Assembly (NCBI GenBank): GCA_016707685.1
Contig: JADJHE010000035.1
Coordinates: 1 to 47,377 of the forward strand
Reading direction: 5' to 3'
Source of the DNA: Bacteroidota bacterium
GTDB lineage: Bacteria; Bacteroidota; Bacteroidia; 2-12-FULL-35-15
DNA: 47,377 nucleotides
The first letter of the stretch is position 1; every line of letters begins with the position of its first letter. This document shows, one piece after another, positions 26,463 through 34,042 of the stretch. Below the pieces are notes generated by a model. That model worked only from the letters and a program-made list of their open reading frames with translations. It searched no databases and had not been told where the DNA came from. The position numbers and the translations under genes are program-made.

Positions 26463-26652
26463 AGCGTTCTGATTTATTGTATAAAGATAATAAAGTATAC
26501 AAAATAGCAATTAGGATTGTTTAAAGGACGATAATGTAATTAAGAGAAATTCTAAACAGCTAGTGCAGGATGCTTATTCTAAAATATCTTCTACTTTTGT
26601 CGCTCAATTAGTAAAATTGAATTTTTTATAATCATAATTAAAAAAGAATCCG

Positions 26653-27210
26653 ATGTCAATCAATCAAAAATTAAAAGATAGAAATCAAGGGCAATGCGAG
26701 CTTTGTAATGCGGAAGAAGCAACAATTGAATATACCGTAAGTCCTAAAAATGATGATGTTATTGAAAACCAGGTTGCGCTTTGCAATACTTGTTTTACAT
26801 CCATCGATAATAAAGACGCAAGTTTTCACTGGCGTTGTTTGGAAGGAAGTATTTGGAATCCGGAGGCAAGTGTGCAAGCATTGAGCTACCGCATACTTCA
26901 TAGTTTAAAAGAGGAAGCGTGGGCGAGTGATTTAATCAGTTCAGTTGATTATGATGAAAATACAATCCAATGGGCATTGAGCGCGTTTGAAAAAGCCGAT
27001 GTTCATAAAGATGCATTTGGAAACATTCTTGAAAATGGTGATACCGTTGTGCTTACACAAGCTTTGAATGTAAAAGGAACCAATTTTACTGCTTCAAAAG
27101 GAACTGTTGTGAAGAAAATTAAATTGGTATTTGATAATGCCGAACAAATAGAAGGGAAGATTAACGAGCAAACGATTGTTATTCTTGCAAAATTTGTAAA
27201 AAAGGGATAA
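26653..27210 (+). CDS. PhnA/YjdM-like zinc-ribbon protein
   Basis: 185 residues. The N-terminal zinc ribbon has CELCNAEEA and ALCNTCF (two CxxC pairs). The C-terminal SH3-like domain carries the PhnA signature DAFGNILENGDTVVLTQALNVKG. The middle (WRCLEGSIWNPEASVQALSYRIL) is the linker typical of the longer Bacteroidota form. Despite the name, PhnA/YjdM is not a proven phosphonoacetate hydrolase, and its role is unknown. A TACTTTTG -7-like element is at 26592-26599 and a terminator follows, so it is monocistronic. Confidence 0.88.
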   Translation: MSINQKLKDRNQGQCELCNAEEATIEYTVSPKNDDVIENQVALCNTCFTSIDNKDASFHWRCLEGSIWNPEASVQALSYRILHSLKEEAWASDLISSVDYDENTIQWALSAFEKADVHKDAFGNILENGDTVVLTQALNVKGTNFTASKGTVVKKIKLVFDNAEQIEGKINEQTIVILAKFVKKG

Positions 27211-27227
27211 TTTATTCTATTTCCATA

Positions 27228-27265
27228 AAGAAAGCCTTTAAATCAGCTGATTTGAAGGCTTTCTT
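27228..27265. terminator. Rho-independent terminator after the PhnA-like gene
   Basis: Arms of 19 nt (27228-27246 and 27247-27265; AAGAAAGCCTTTAAATCAG with its complement, one G-U) form a long hairpin ending in CTTTCTT. Confidence 0.85.
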
Positions 27266-27327
27266 ATAACCCAATTAAGAACTTATTTCAATTTATTTAT
27301 AATCAAATACTTATAAATTAAATTAAC

Positions 27328-27371
27328 ATGATTTAAATCATTTTAATAACAATATATTAAAAGTAATTTTG
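27328..27371 (+). promoter_or_regulatory. Fnr-type box and -7 element before the Crp/Fnr regulator gene
   Basis: ATGATTTAAATCAT (27328-27341) is a perfect 14-nt palindrome with the Fnr/Dnr core TGAT-N4-ATCA. Its centre (27334.5) is 29.5 nt before TAATTTTG (27364-27371), an exact TAnnTTTG. With a start about 11 nt after the first base of the -7 element, the box sits near -41, the class II activator position. The same geometry recurs at two other sites in this window. A second -7 match, TATATTTG at 27396-27403, could be an alternative start. Confidence 0.72.
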
Positions 27372-27422
27372 CGCCCCTAATTTCTGTTTTTTTCTTATAT
27401 TTGAGCCATTAAAAATCTGTAC

Positions 27423-28015
27423 ATGCAAATTGACACTGATTTACTAATAAAATGGGGGGCTATTGCTAAGAAATTCAAAAAAGGGGATTATATATTTCAC
27501 GAAAATGATGTTCCTAAGTTTTATTACCAAATACTGGAAGGAACCGTTAAAGTATTCATCACCAATATCGATGGGAGGGAATTTACTCAATCAGAATTTA
27601 AAGCTGGATGTAGTTTTGGTGAGCCTCTCTTGTTTATAAATGAAAATTACCCTTCTTCAGCTGTCGCTTGCCAAGATTCAATTGTTTTAAAATTATCGAA
27701 AGAAAAATTTCTAGAAATTTTAGATCAAAATTCTGATTTCCAGAAAAGGATGATTATGCTTTTATCTAAACGGATTTATGACAAGCAATTACTACACGAG
27801 AAATTATTAATAATACGCCAGAAACTAGAATTATAAGTTTTCTCAATAATTACAAGAAGAAAAACAATAGGGAGAATGAGGAAATCGAAATTCCCTATAC
27901 TCGTCAAGAAATCGCTAATTATACTGGATTAAGAGTGGAAACAGTCATTAGAACATTGGCGAAAATGAAGACACAAAAAACGGTTCAAATTGTTGAACGA
28001 AAACTAATTTATTGA
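27423..28015 (+). CDS. Crp/Fnr-family transcription regulator (one frame break)
   Basis: About 198 residues after repair. The cyclic-nucleotide-binding-like fold covers residues about 15-115 (FKKGDYIFHENDVPKFYYQI, LEGTVKVF, FKAGCSFGEPLLF). The C-terminal helix-turn-helix reads YTRQEIANYTGLRVETVIRT. Near 27808 one A is missing; restoring it joins HEKLL to NTPETRIISFLNNY and gives the stop at 28015. There is no N-terminal cysteine cluster, so it is not a [4Fe-4S] Fnr; a Dnr/Nnr-like heme or NO sensor is more likely from context, which is inference. An Fnr-type palindrome lies before its own gene and before the fasciclin and cytochrome/nosZ genes, making it the best candidate controller of the N2O reduction module. 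Confidence 0.85.
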
Positions 28016-28017
28016 TT

Positions 28018-29229
28018 ATGTCTTTTAATGTTAAATTTTGGTTAAAACTATCATTGGTTAATTTACTTATTGTTGCAATGCTAGGTGTTTTAATGAGGTA
28101 TAAAATTGGTTTTGATTTCCCCTATTTTAGTCAAAAAAACATACAACATGCACATTCTCATTTTGCATTCGCTGGCTGGATTACACAGGCTCTTTATGTA
28201 TTAATGATTCACTTCATAATAAAAAAAAATCAATTTCTAGATACTAAAAATTACAATCGAATTCTTGTTGCAAATTTGATTTGTTCATATGGTATGCTTT
28301 TTTCATTCTCCTATCAGGGGTATAGTGCATTATCAATTGTTCTTTCCACAATTACAATTGTTATTGCCTGCTTTTTTGCGTTTTTCTATTTTAAAGATTT
28401 AGATAAAATAGATGCTTCTAATCCTTCTAAATCTTGGTTTAAGGCGGCCTTGTTGTTTAATATTATTTCATCAGTTGGAACATTTTATTTAGCATATATA
28501 ATGGCTTCCAGAAATTTTAATGAACACTGGTATTTGGCTTCCGTTTATTTTTATCTTCATTTTCAGTATAACGGTTTTTTTATTTTTACATGCCTTGGGT
28601 TGTTTTTTAGTGAATGCAATGCTATATTCCCTTTATTTAAATACGACAAATTTTTTTTTAAATTATTTTGTATTTCACTTATCCCTGCCTATTTCTTGTC
28701 AACGTTATGGGCAAAACTGCCTATTTGGCTTTACATAATAGTTGTTATAGCAGCATTTGTACAAGTGATTGCTTGGATTAAAATAATAAAAGCAATTAAA
28801 ATAGCTTTAAAAGCAGGAACTACTTTAAATAAATTTCAGACGTATTTGTTTTTGTTTGTTGGAATTTCATTTTCTATAAAATTATTATTGCAGTTAGGTT
28901 CAACGATACCAGCCCTTAGTGATCTTGCCTTCGGTTTCAGACCAATTGTTATTGCCTATTTGCATTTAGTTTTATTAGCAGTTATTTCGTTATTTATTCT
29001 ATCTTATTTATATACTTTTAAATTAATCGAAGTAAATAAATTAACCACTGTTGCTTTTAGTTTTTTTGTTGTAGGTATATTTTTAAATGAATTGGTGCTT
29101 GCAATTCAAGGAGTAGCAGCTTTTGGTTATATCGTTGTTAAATATGTAAATGAAATTCTGTTTGGAATTTCGTTAATATTGTTATTAGGAGCTTTACTGA
29201 TTGTATTTTCCCAAAGCAAACAAAAATAA
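28018..29229 (+). CDS. Polytopic membrane protein with heme-copper-oxidase-like histidines
   Basis: 403 residues from the ATG at 28018, with about 12 predicted helices and no frame break. Notable histidines: IQHAHSHFAFAGW (H44, H46, H48) at the start of helix 2, YLHFQYNGFF in mid-protein, and YLHLVLLAVISLF late. The first and last resemble heme-ligand helices of subunit I/NorB-type proteins, but the copper-site and cross-linked His-Tyr pattern is not evident, so it is unlikely to be a working oxidase or NO reductase. It starts 2 nt after the Crp/Fnr gene and precedes an Fnr-type site, placing it in the N2O/NO-related module. It could be a heme-binding sensor or an NnrS-like protein; neither is established. 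Confidence 0.75.
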   Translation: MSFNVKFWLKLSLVNLLIVAMLGVLMRYKIGFDFPYFSQKNIQHAHSHFAFAGWITQALYVLMIHFIIKKNQFLDTKNYNRILVANLICSYGMLFSFSYQGYSALSIVLSTITIVIACFFAFFYFKDLDKIDASNPSKSWFKAALLFNIISSVGTFYLAYIMASRNFNEHWYLASVYFYLHFQYNGFFIFTCLGLFFSECNAIFPLFKYDKFFFKLFCISLIPAYFLSTLWAKLPIWLYIIVVIAAFVQVIAWIKIIKAIKIALKAGTTLNKFQTYLFLFVGISFSIKLLLQLGSTIPALSDLAFGFRPIVIAYLHLVLLAVISLFILSYLYTFKLIEVNKLTTVAFSFFVVGIFLNELVLAIQGVAAFGYIVVKYVNEILFGISLILLLGALLIVFSQSKQK

Positions 29230-29236
29230 TCACAGT

Positions 29237-29283
29237 ATTATGATTCTAATCATAATTTATTTAGAAAAAAATCAGTCTTTTTG
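29237..29283 (+). promoter_or_regulatory. Fnr-type box and -7 element before the fasciclin gene
   Basis: ATTATGATT (29237-29245) and AATCATAAT (29248-29256) are perfect 9-nt arms around CT. The core is TGAT-N4-ATCA, centre 29246.5. TCTTTTTG (29276-29283; one mismatch to TAnnTTTG) begins 29.5 nt further on, as at the other two sites. Confidence 0.72.
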
Positions 29284-29306
29284 TTGAAAATTAATATCAA
29301 AAAATT

Positions 29307-29879
29307 ATGAAAGCAACTTTTAAATTTTTATTTGTAGTAGGAACCATTGGATTATTTTCATGTAGTTCCGAGCCTAAAACAGAAGAGAATGGTGTTGTAA
29401 ATTCAGATGCAACAACCGCAGAAGAATCTAATGGTGTAGGGCAATCTGGTGTTCAAGATGATGTGTCTAACCCAAATGTAGTTCAAGTGGCAGTGAGCAG
29501 TAAAGATCATACAACTTTAGTCGCTGCAGTAAAAGCGGCTGAATTAGTAGATGTATTAAGTAACGCTGGGCCATTTACAGTTTTTGCACCTGTTAATGCT
29601 GCGTTTGAAAAATTACCAGCTGGGACAGTAGAAGGTTTATTAAAGCCAGAGAAAAAAGATGCATTAGTTGATATTTTGCAATACCATGTGTATGTGGGAG
29701 TAATTGAAGCAGAGGCTTTAACTGATGGTAGAAATTTAGGCCAAGTTAACGGTGGGAATATAAAAATATCAGTAGTTGATGGTAAGCCTGTAATTAATGG
29801 CAAGGCTCATGTCGTAGCCTCTATTAAAGCATCTAATGGAATTATTCACGTAATTGACGAAGTATTGCTACCTCAATAA
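29307..29879 (+). CDS. Fasciclin (FAS1) domain lipoprotein
   Basis: 190 residues. The N-terminus is a lipoprotein signal ending LFSCSS, followed by an acidic low-complexity linker. Residues about 60-190 form one FAS1 domain: the H1-like SKDHTTLVAAVKAAELVDVL, GPFTVFAPVNAAFEKLP, and the H2-like NGIIHVIDEVLLPQ. FAS1 domains mediate adhesion, but in Bacteroidota they are also found near denitrification genes, where their role is unclear. The gene has its own Fnr-type promoter and ends before a terminator, so it is probably induced with nosZ. Confidence 0.92.
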   Translation: MKATFKFLFVVGTIGLFSCSSEPKTEENGVVNSDATTAEESNGVGQSGVQDDVSNPNVVQVAVSSKDHTTLVAAVKAAELVDVLSNAGPFTVFAPVNAAFEKLPAGTVEGLLKPEKKDALVDILQYHVYVGVIEAEALTDGRNLGQVNGGNIKISVVDGKPVINGKAHVVASIKASNGIIHVIDEVLLPQ

Positions 29880-30239
29880 ATATAACTTAATCAAAGGCAA
29901 AGTAATTCTGCTTTATTATTTGTTCAGCAGCAATAATATGATACATTAAAACTTTGGAATTTGATAATAGTTATTTTAAAATTTTGTTTTGTTTTGTTTT
30001 TTTAATTAAGAAAGAAGGCTGTCAGTAATGGTAGCCTTCTTTTTTTATAGAGTACAAAAGGTATGATTACAAGAACAATTAAACAATGCTTTTGTCTAAA
30101 TTTGAATTATTGCTTTTAAATAATTTCATCAATAGTAATTTACTGTCGATTTAATCGTTTTTCAGCTGATTGATTTTTAAATACTTTGGCTTGTTCAGAG
30201 GACTCTTGCTTTCCTATAAATTGCCCTTTAACAATTAAT
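29880..30239. other. Intergenic region between the fasciclin gene and nosY
   Basis: Contains a 3' tail for the fasciclin transcript, T-rich tracts and the terminator at 30012-30046. The remaining ~190 nt before the nosY stop show no convincing gene, promoter or RNA on either strand. Confidence 0.6.
30012..30046 (+). terminator. Rho-independent terminator after the fasciclin gene
   Basis: AAGAAGGCT (30012-30020) pairs with AGCCTTCTT (30033-30041) around a 12-nt loop and is followed by a T run. Confidence 0.8.
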
Positions 30240-31007
30240 TTACAAATCTTTTCTTTTAAATTTTATTAGAGAAACCCAAAAAGGAATTAGTATCCAAAGA
30301 AGCAAAATAAAAAATGCGATTATTATTCCTAGAGAAGTTCCAAAGAAATCCTTAAATATAGCTCCTGTATATCCCATCATAGCAGAAACATCCAAATGTA
30401 ATAAAATCAAAATTCTAGCTAAATCTATTGGATTAAAAGCAGTTATGCCAACCATCATTTTTTCAATTGGATAATCGGCAAATTGAAATAGAACAAATAA
30501 TACAAGTCCATCAAAGAGCAATGCAAAAAATAGCCAAAGCATAATAGCAATGCCTATTCCTTTAGCCTTATCTCTTGTTAAAATAGAACTTAAAAATGCT
30601 ATAGCGACAAATACGGTTGTAATAAAGAATCCAACTAACAACATCATCATTCCAACATCCGATGGCGCATAAAGCAAAATAGGTATTCCTGTTCCTATAA
30701 AAAATGCTAGTAATAGAGATGTGCTAAGTCCGAAAAACAAACTCCACCAAATTTTACTGCGTTTAATTGGTTGACTTAATAGCAATTCAATAAACTCTGA
30801 GCTATTGTAAATATAGATAGTTGAAAACACTACAGAAACTAATGGAACGGTTAGCAGAATGACATTTAATAAGGTTAATAATCCCTTTGTGCTATTGTCC
30901 TCCAAGCTAAATACGCTCCATGATAATATTGACAATATTAAGGTATATACTAAAACAATTTTGTTTTTTAGTATATCTAAAACAATAAATTTTATTATTC
31001 TATTCAT
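30240..31007 (-). CDS. nosY: NosY: ABC permease for N2O reductase maturation
   Basis: 255 residues, six predicted helices, intact. Typical NosY pieces: LVYTLILSILSWSVFSLEDN, FIELLLSQPIKRSKIWWSLFFG and the terminal FNPIDLARILILLHLDVSAMMG. With NosF and NosD it forms the complex needed to assemble the copper centres of N2O reductase. The gene start overlaps the nosF stop by 8 nt. Last gene of the nos operon. Confidence 0.9.
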   Translation of the reverse strand: MNRIIKFIVLDILKNKIVLVYTLILSILSWSVFSLEDNSTKGLLTLLNVILLTVPLVSVVFSTIYIYNSSEFIELLLSQPIKRSKIWWSLFFGLSTSLLLAFFIGTGIPILLYAPSDVGMMMLLVGFFITTVFVAIAFLSSILTRDKAKGIGIAIMLWLFFALLFDGLVLFVLFQFADYPIEKMMVGITAFNPIDLARILILLHLDVSAMMGYTGAIFKDFFGTSLGIIIAFFILLLWILIPFWVSLIKFKRKDL

Positions 31008-31712
31008 TGTTTTTATTTTTTAAAATTTTAGCAATTGCTTTTGATATTTTTTCTTCTCCAGTTGATGATTTAAGATCATCAACCGTTTTATGAAATTGGA
31101 CAACGCCATCTTGCATAAAAATAATTTGAGTTATTAAATCATCTAATTCACTTAATAAGTGAGATGTAATGAGTATTAATTTGCCTTTTTGTTTTTCAGT
31201 TATAATTTTATCTTTTAAAATTTCAGAGGCTAAAGGGTCTAGTCCAGCTGTTGGTTCATCTAATATTAAAACATCTGGATTAAATAAAAACGCTAATGTA
31301 GCACTTACTTTTTGTGTTGTTCCGCCTGAGAGCGTACTCATTCTTTTATTAAATAAATCTTGTAGTTTAAATTGATTTAATAAATCTTCATCTAATTGCT
31401 CTCCAGATTTCCTGATTTCTTTTATCATTTCTAAAATTTGCCCAATAGTCATATTGTCTGGATATCTACCAATTTGTGGCATATATCCAATATGTTTACG
31501 GTATTCGAAATTTTTGAAATAAACTCTCCTTTAAATTCTATAGTGCCTTGAGTAGGTATTACCATTCCTAAAATACTCTTAATTATTGTGGTTTTGCCAC
31601 AGCCATTAGGGCCAATAAGCGCAATGCATTCTCCTTGCTTGCAAGATAAATTAACACCATTTAAAACGGTTAGTTTTCCGAATTTCTTTGATAAATTATT
31701 TATTTCTATCAT
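31000..31712 (-). CDS. nosF: NosF: ABC ATPase for N2O reductase maturation (one frame break)
   Basis: ATP-binding partner of NosY, about 237 residues after repair. Walker A is IGPNGCGKTT, the signature is TLSGGTTQKVSATLAF and Walker B is DVLILDEPTAGLDPL with H-loop ITSHLLSEL. The frame is broken near 31518, where a poly-A run seems one base short; the repaired joint reads FISKNFEYRKHIGYMPQIGRY. The start overlaps the nosD stop by 4 nt and the stop overlaps nosY. Operon context, not sequence alone, identifies it as NosF rather than a general transporter ATPase. Confidence 0.9.
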
Positions 31713-32944
31713 AATTTTAAAGAATGCATTAATGGAGTATTGTCTATAAAATTATCAGGTGTTAAACTAGGCATTATTTTTTCTGATTTGTCTAGAAGTG
31801 TAACCATAAAACTTCTAAATAAAAGCATAGCAGGTGGATTATTTTCTACGATTACAGAAAAAAGGCTAAGTGGGTGATAAGGAATATCTCCAATTTTATC
31901 TTTATCCAAATCATACCCTTCGTATTTGTCCCAATAATTTCCATTAAAGGTGTTTAGCACAAGAGAGCCATTCGTACTAATGTCGAATGTATTTCCTATG
32001 AAGTTGTTAGAAACAATTTCGTTATCCATACAGCTTGCTTGAATTTTCATACCCCAGCCATTCGATTCAAAAATATTTCTTTCTACTTTAATTCTACTTG
32101 TTCCTTCCATGTGAATTCCAGATGTATTTCGGATAAATTTATTTCCAAAAATAAAACTATCAGAAATTTCCTTTAAAAATAGGCCATAGGCAGCATCGCC
32201 CCAATTCTCCTCAAAAATATTATTAAACATTTTCACTTTGTTAGTGAACATCACTGCAACACCAGCACCGTTATTTCTAAATATATTTGATATATAGGAA
32301 TCATTATTTGAAAACATAAAGTGTAAACCATAACGAATATTTCCATCTGAAATATTTCTCCAAATAACTGAATTTGTTACAAACTCAAAATATATCCCGT
32401 CTCTATGTCCTGATACTTTATTGCCAATAATTTGAAGGCTATCACTTTTCCAACAGTGTATACCGTTGCCTATTTTTTGTTCTTCAATACCATAGGATAT
32501 TATAGAATTGTTTTTGACAATACAGTTTGAGCAATATTGTAAATATATGCCAAAAAAATTATCATCTAAAATGTTATTACAAATAGAAACATTTTTGGTG
32601 TTATAGACTTTTATTCCACCAGGGTCATCTAACGTTGAATATCCTGAATGTTGAACCCTAAATCCAGAAATTAAAGTGTTTGCTGATTTTACAGATAGTA
32701 TTTCATACTTTTTTTGTCCATCTAAAATGGGGAAATTAATTCCTATTAATGCGACTTCTTTATCAATAATAATATTTCCTTCTTTGTAAATCCCTTCGTA
32801 AACATTAATAGTATCGCCATTGTGAATTTTTGCTAAAGCACTTTTAATGCTTTTGTAAACTTTGTCCTTGCCAACTTCATGTGTTTTAGCATATAAAAAA
32901 CAAGTAGTTGAAGTAAGTAACAGGATGGCTATTAGTCGTTTCAT
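31709..32944 (-). CDS. nosD: NosD: periplasmic copper-processing protein
   Basis: 411 residues. A signal peptide (LIAILLLTSTTCFLYA) precedes a right-handed beta-helix made of repeats such as SICNNILDDNFFGIYLQYCS, NCIVKNNSI and SFIFGNKFIRNTSGIHMEGT. The NosD-specific end is FNGNYWDKYEGYDLDKDKIG and GDIPYHPLSLFSVIVENNPPA-like (split as DIPYHPLSLFSV and ENNPPAMLLFRSF). It acts in the periplasm with NosFY in supplying the CuZ centre. It shares one base with the nosL stop and overlaps nosF by 4 nt. Confidence 0.95.
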   Translation of the reverse strand: MKRLIAILLLTSTTCFLYAKTHEVGKDKVYKSIKSALAKIHNGDTINVYEGIYKEGNIIIDKEVALIGINFPILDGQKKYEILSVKSANTLISGFRVQHSGYSTLDDPGGIKVYNTKNVSICNNILDDNFFGIYLQYCSNCIVKNNSIISYGIEEQKIGNGIHCWKSDSLQIIGNKVSGHRDGIYFEFVTNSVIWRNISDGNIRYGLHFMFSNNDSYISNIFRNNGAGVAVMFTNKVKMFNNIFEENWGDAAYGLFLKEISDSFIFGNKFIRNTSGIHMEGTSRIKVERNIFESNGWGMKIQASCMDNEIVSNNFIGNTFDISTNGSLVLNTFNGNYWDKYEGYDLDKDKIGDIPYHPLSLFSVIVENNPPAMLLFRSFMVTLLDKSEKIMPSLTPDNFIDNTPLMHSLKL

Positions 32945-33381
32945 TATTTATTGATAGTATTCCAGTCGGTAAACTCCGCTGCAAAATCCACTTTACATGT
33001 ATCTGCACTTTTTTTGTTCTCAAATGCGGCAATATTTCCACCCATTGGACTTTTTAGATTATCTCCCTTGATATAAATTGCAGTTTCTACGGGCAATAGT
33101 TGCTTATCATTTAAAAAATTCGAAACGTATAATGCTGCACCTACAGTTTTTTCTCTATTATCGTTTCTGTAATCTAGTAAGCAAGTTATATCGTCAAATT
33201 TATATGTTCTTCCTTTTTTTGTAAAAAGTATAGCTGCGAATCTAGCATTAGATATTGTCATTCCACAATTATCACAGTTGTCGGAATTTATTTTAATAGC
33301 ATCTGGTTTTGTTTGTTCACAAGAACAAAAAGAGAAAAATAGTACTATCAAAATGAATATTGAAGTGTTTTTTTTTATCAT
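32944..33381 (-). CDS. nosL: NosL: copper chaperone lipoprotein
   Basis: 145 residues. The lipoprotein signal ends FSFCSC, with C21 as the likely lipidated residue. The Cu(I)-binding region is NCDNCGMTI (C36, C39, M41). Family sequences RFAAILFTKKGRTYKFDDITCLLDY and PMGGNIAAFENK follow. NosL delivers copper to apo-NosZ in the periplasm. It overlaps the upstream membrane-protein gene by 4 nt. Confidence 0.94.
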   Translation of the reverse strand: MIKKNTSIFILIVLFFSFCSCEQTKPDAIKINSDNCDNCGMTISNARFAAILFTKKGRTYKFDDITCLLDYRNDNREKTVGAALYVSNFLNDKQLLPVETAIYIKGDNLKSPMGGNIAAFENKKSADTCKVDFAAEFTDWNTINK

Positions 33382-33965
33382 TTTTTTTGTTTTTTATAAA
33401 CTATAAAAACTGCTGTAGCCATTAGTAAACCGCTTGCTATAAAAAGCCATCCTCCAATATCAGGAATTGAATAAGCTCCAAAATTTAATAGCTGTTTAAA
33501 TCCAATTAGTGGTGGTTGATAGGCCATTCCAGGTACTATAATCGCGGCATTGGGATCTAGATTATGTCCATAATTATATTCCCATCTCCAAAAATCTACC
33601 ATTGCTATGATACCAAATAAAACAAATGCTCCAAACAAAAGATATAAAGCTTTCTTTTTGTTTATTAAAATTACTAATAAGCAAGCTAAAGCAAAGGCAC
33701 TAATAATGTATGGTAAAATTGTAAATTCAATAAACTCATCAGCATGAAGTGTTTTCATTCCAATGTAATGATTTAATCCATTAATGATTTCTACATCTCC
33801 ACCTATTTTATTTGCATGAATAGTTAAAGCTAATCCTTCTGGGTATTGAGGAGCATCTAATTCAATTCGCCAAATAGGATTGAATAATGATATTACTAAT
33901 AGAGCTCCTGCAATAACAAGTATTCCTTTGGAAATTATTCCAATATTTTTTTCTGTTGAGTCCAT
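33378..33965 (-). CDS. Membrane protein of the clade II nos cluster, NosB-like
   Basis: 195 residues with about five hydrophobic segments, including GILVIAGALLVISLFNPIW, ILPYIISAFALACLLVILI, ALYLLFGAFVLFGIIAMVDF and GGWLFIASGLLMATAVFIVY. It carries periplasmic-looking loops rich in Pro, Asn and His (IEIINGLNHYIG-like, NYGHNLDPNAA). A transmembrane protein of unknown function named NosB is a hallmark of clade II nos clusters, and position and topology fit, but I cannot confirm homology. The call is therefore NosB-like without a symbol. It is the first gene after the nosZ terminator. Confidence 0.75.
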   Translation of the reverse strand: MDSTEKNIGIISKGILVIAGALLVISLFNPIWRIELDAPQYPEGLALTIHANKIGGDVEIINGLNHYIGMKTLHADEFIEFTILPYIISAFALACLLVILINKKKALYLLFGAFVLFGIIAMVDFWRWEYNYGHNLDPNAAIIVPGMAYQPPLIGFKQLLNFGAYSIPDIGGWLFIASGLLMATAVFIVYKKQKK

Positions 33966-33990
33966 AAATTGTATTGCTTGTTAAAATAAA

Positions 33991-34023
33991 AAGGGAGCAG
34001 ACAATTCGATTTTCTGCTCCCTT
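33991..34023 (-). terminator. Hairpin between nosZ and the nos maturation genes
   Basis: AAGGGAGCAGA (33991-34001) pairs with TCTGCTCCCTT (34013-34023) around an 11-nt loop, with a T-rich end on the minus strand. It lies 20 nt after the nosZ stop, so it probably ends most nosZ transcripts and lets fewer continue into nosB-nosY. Confidence 0.78.
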
Positions 34024-34042
34024 AATTTAAAAATATTGTTTA

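Noticed and set aside
27423..28015. [4Fe-4S] Fnr oxygen sensor
   Set aside because: No N-terminal cysteine cluster; the cysteines in KAGCSF and VACQDS do not form an Fnr-type ligand set.
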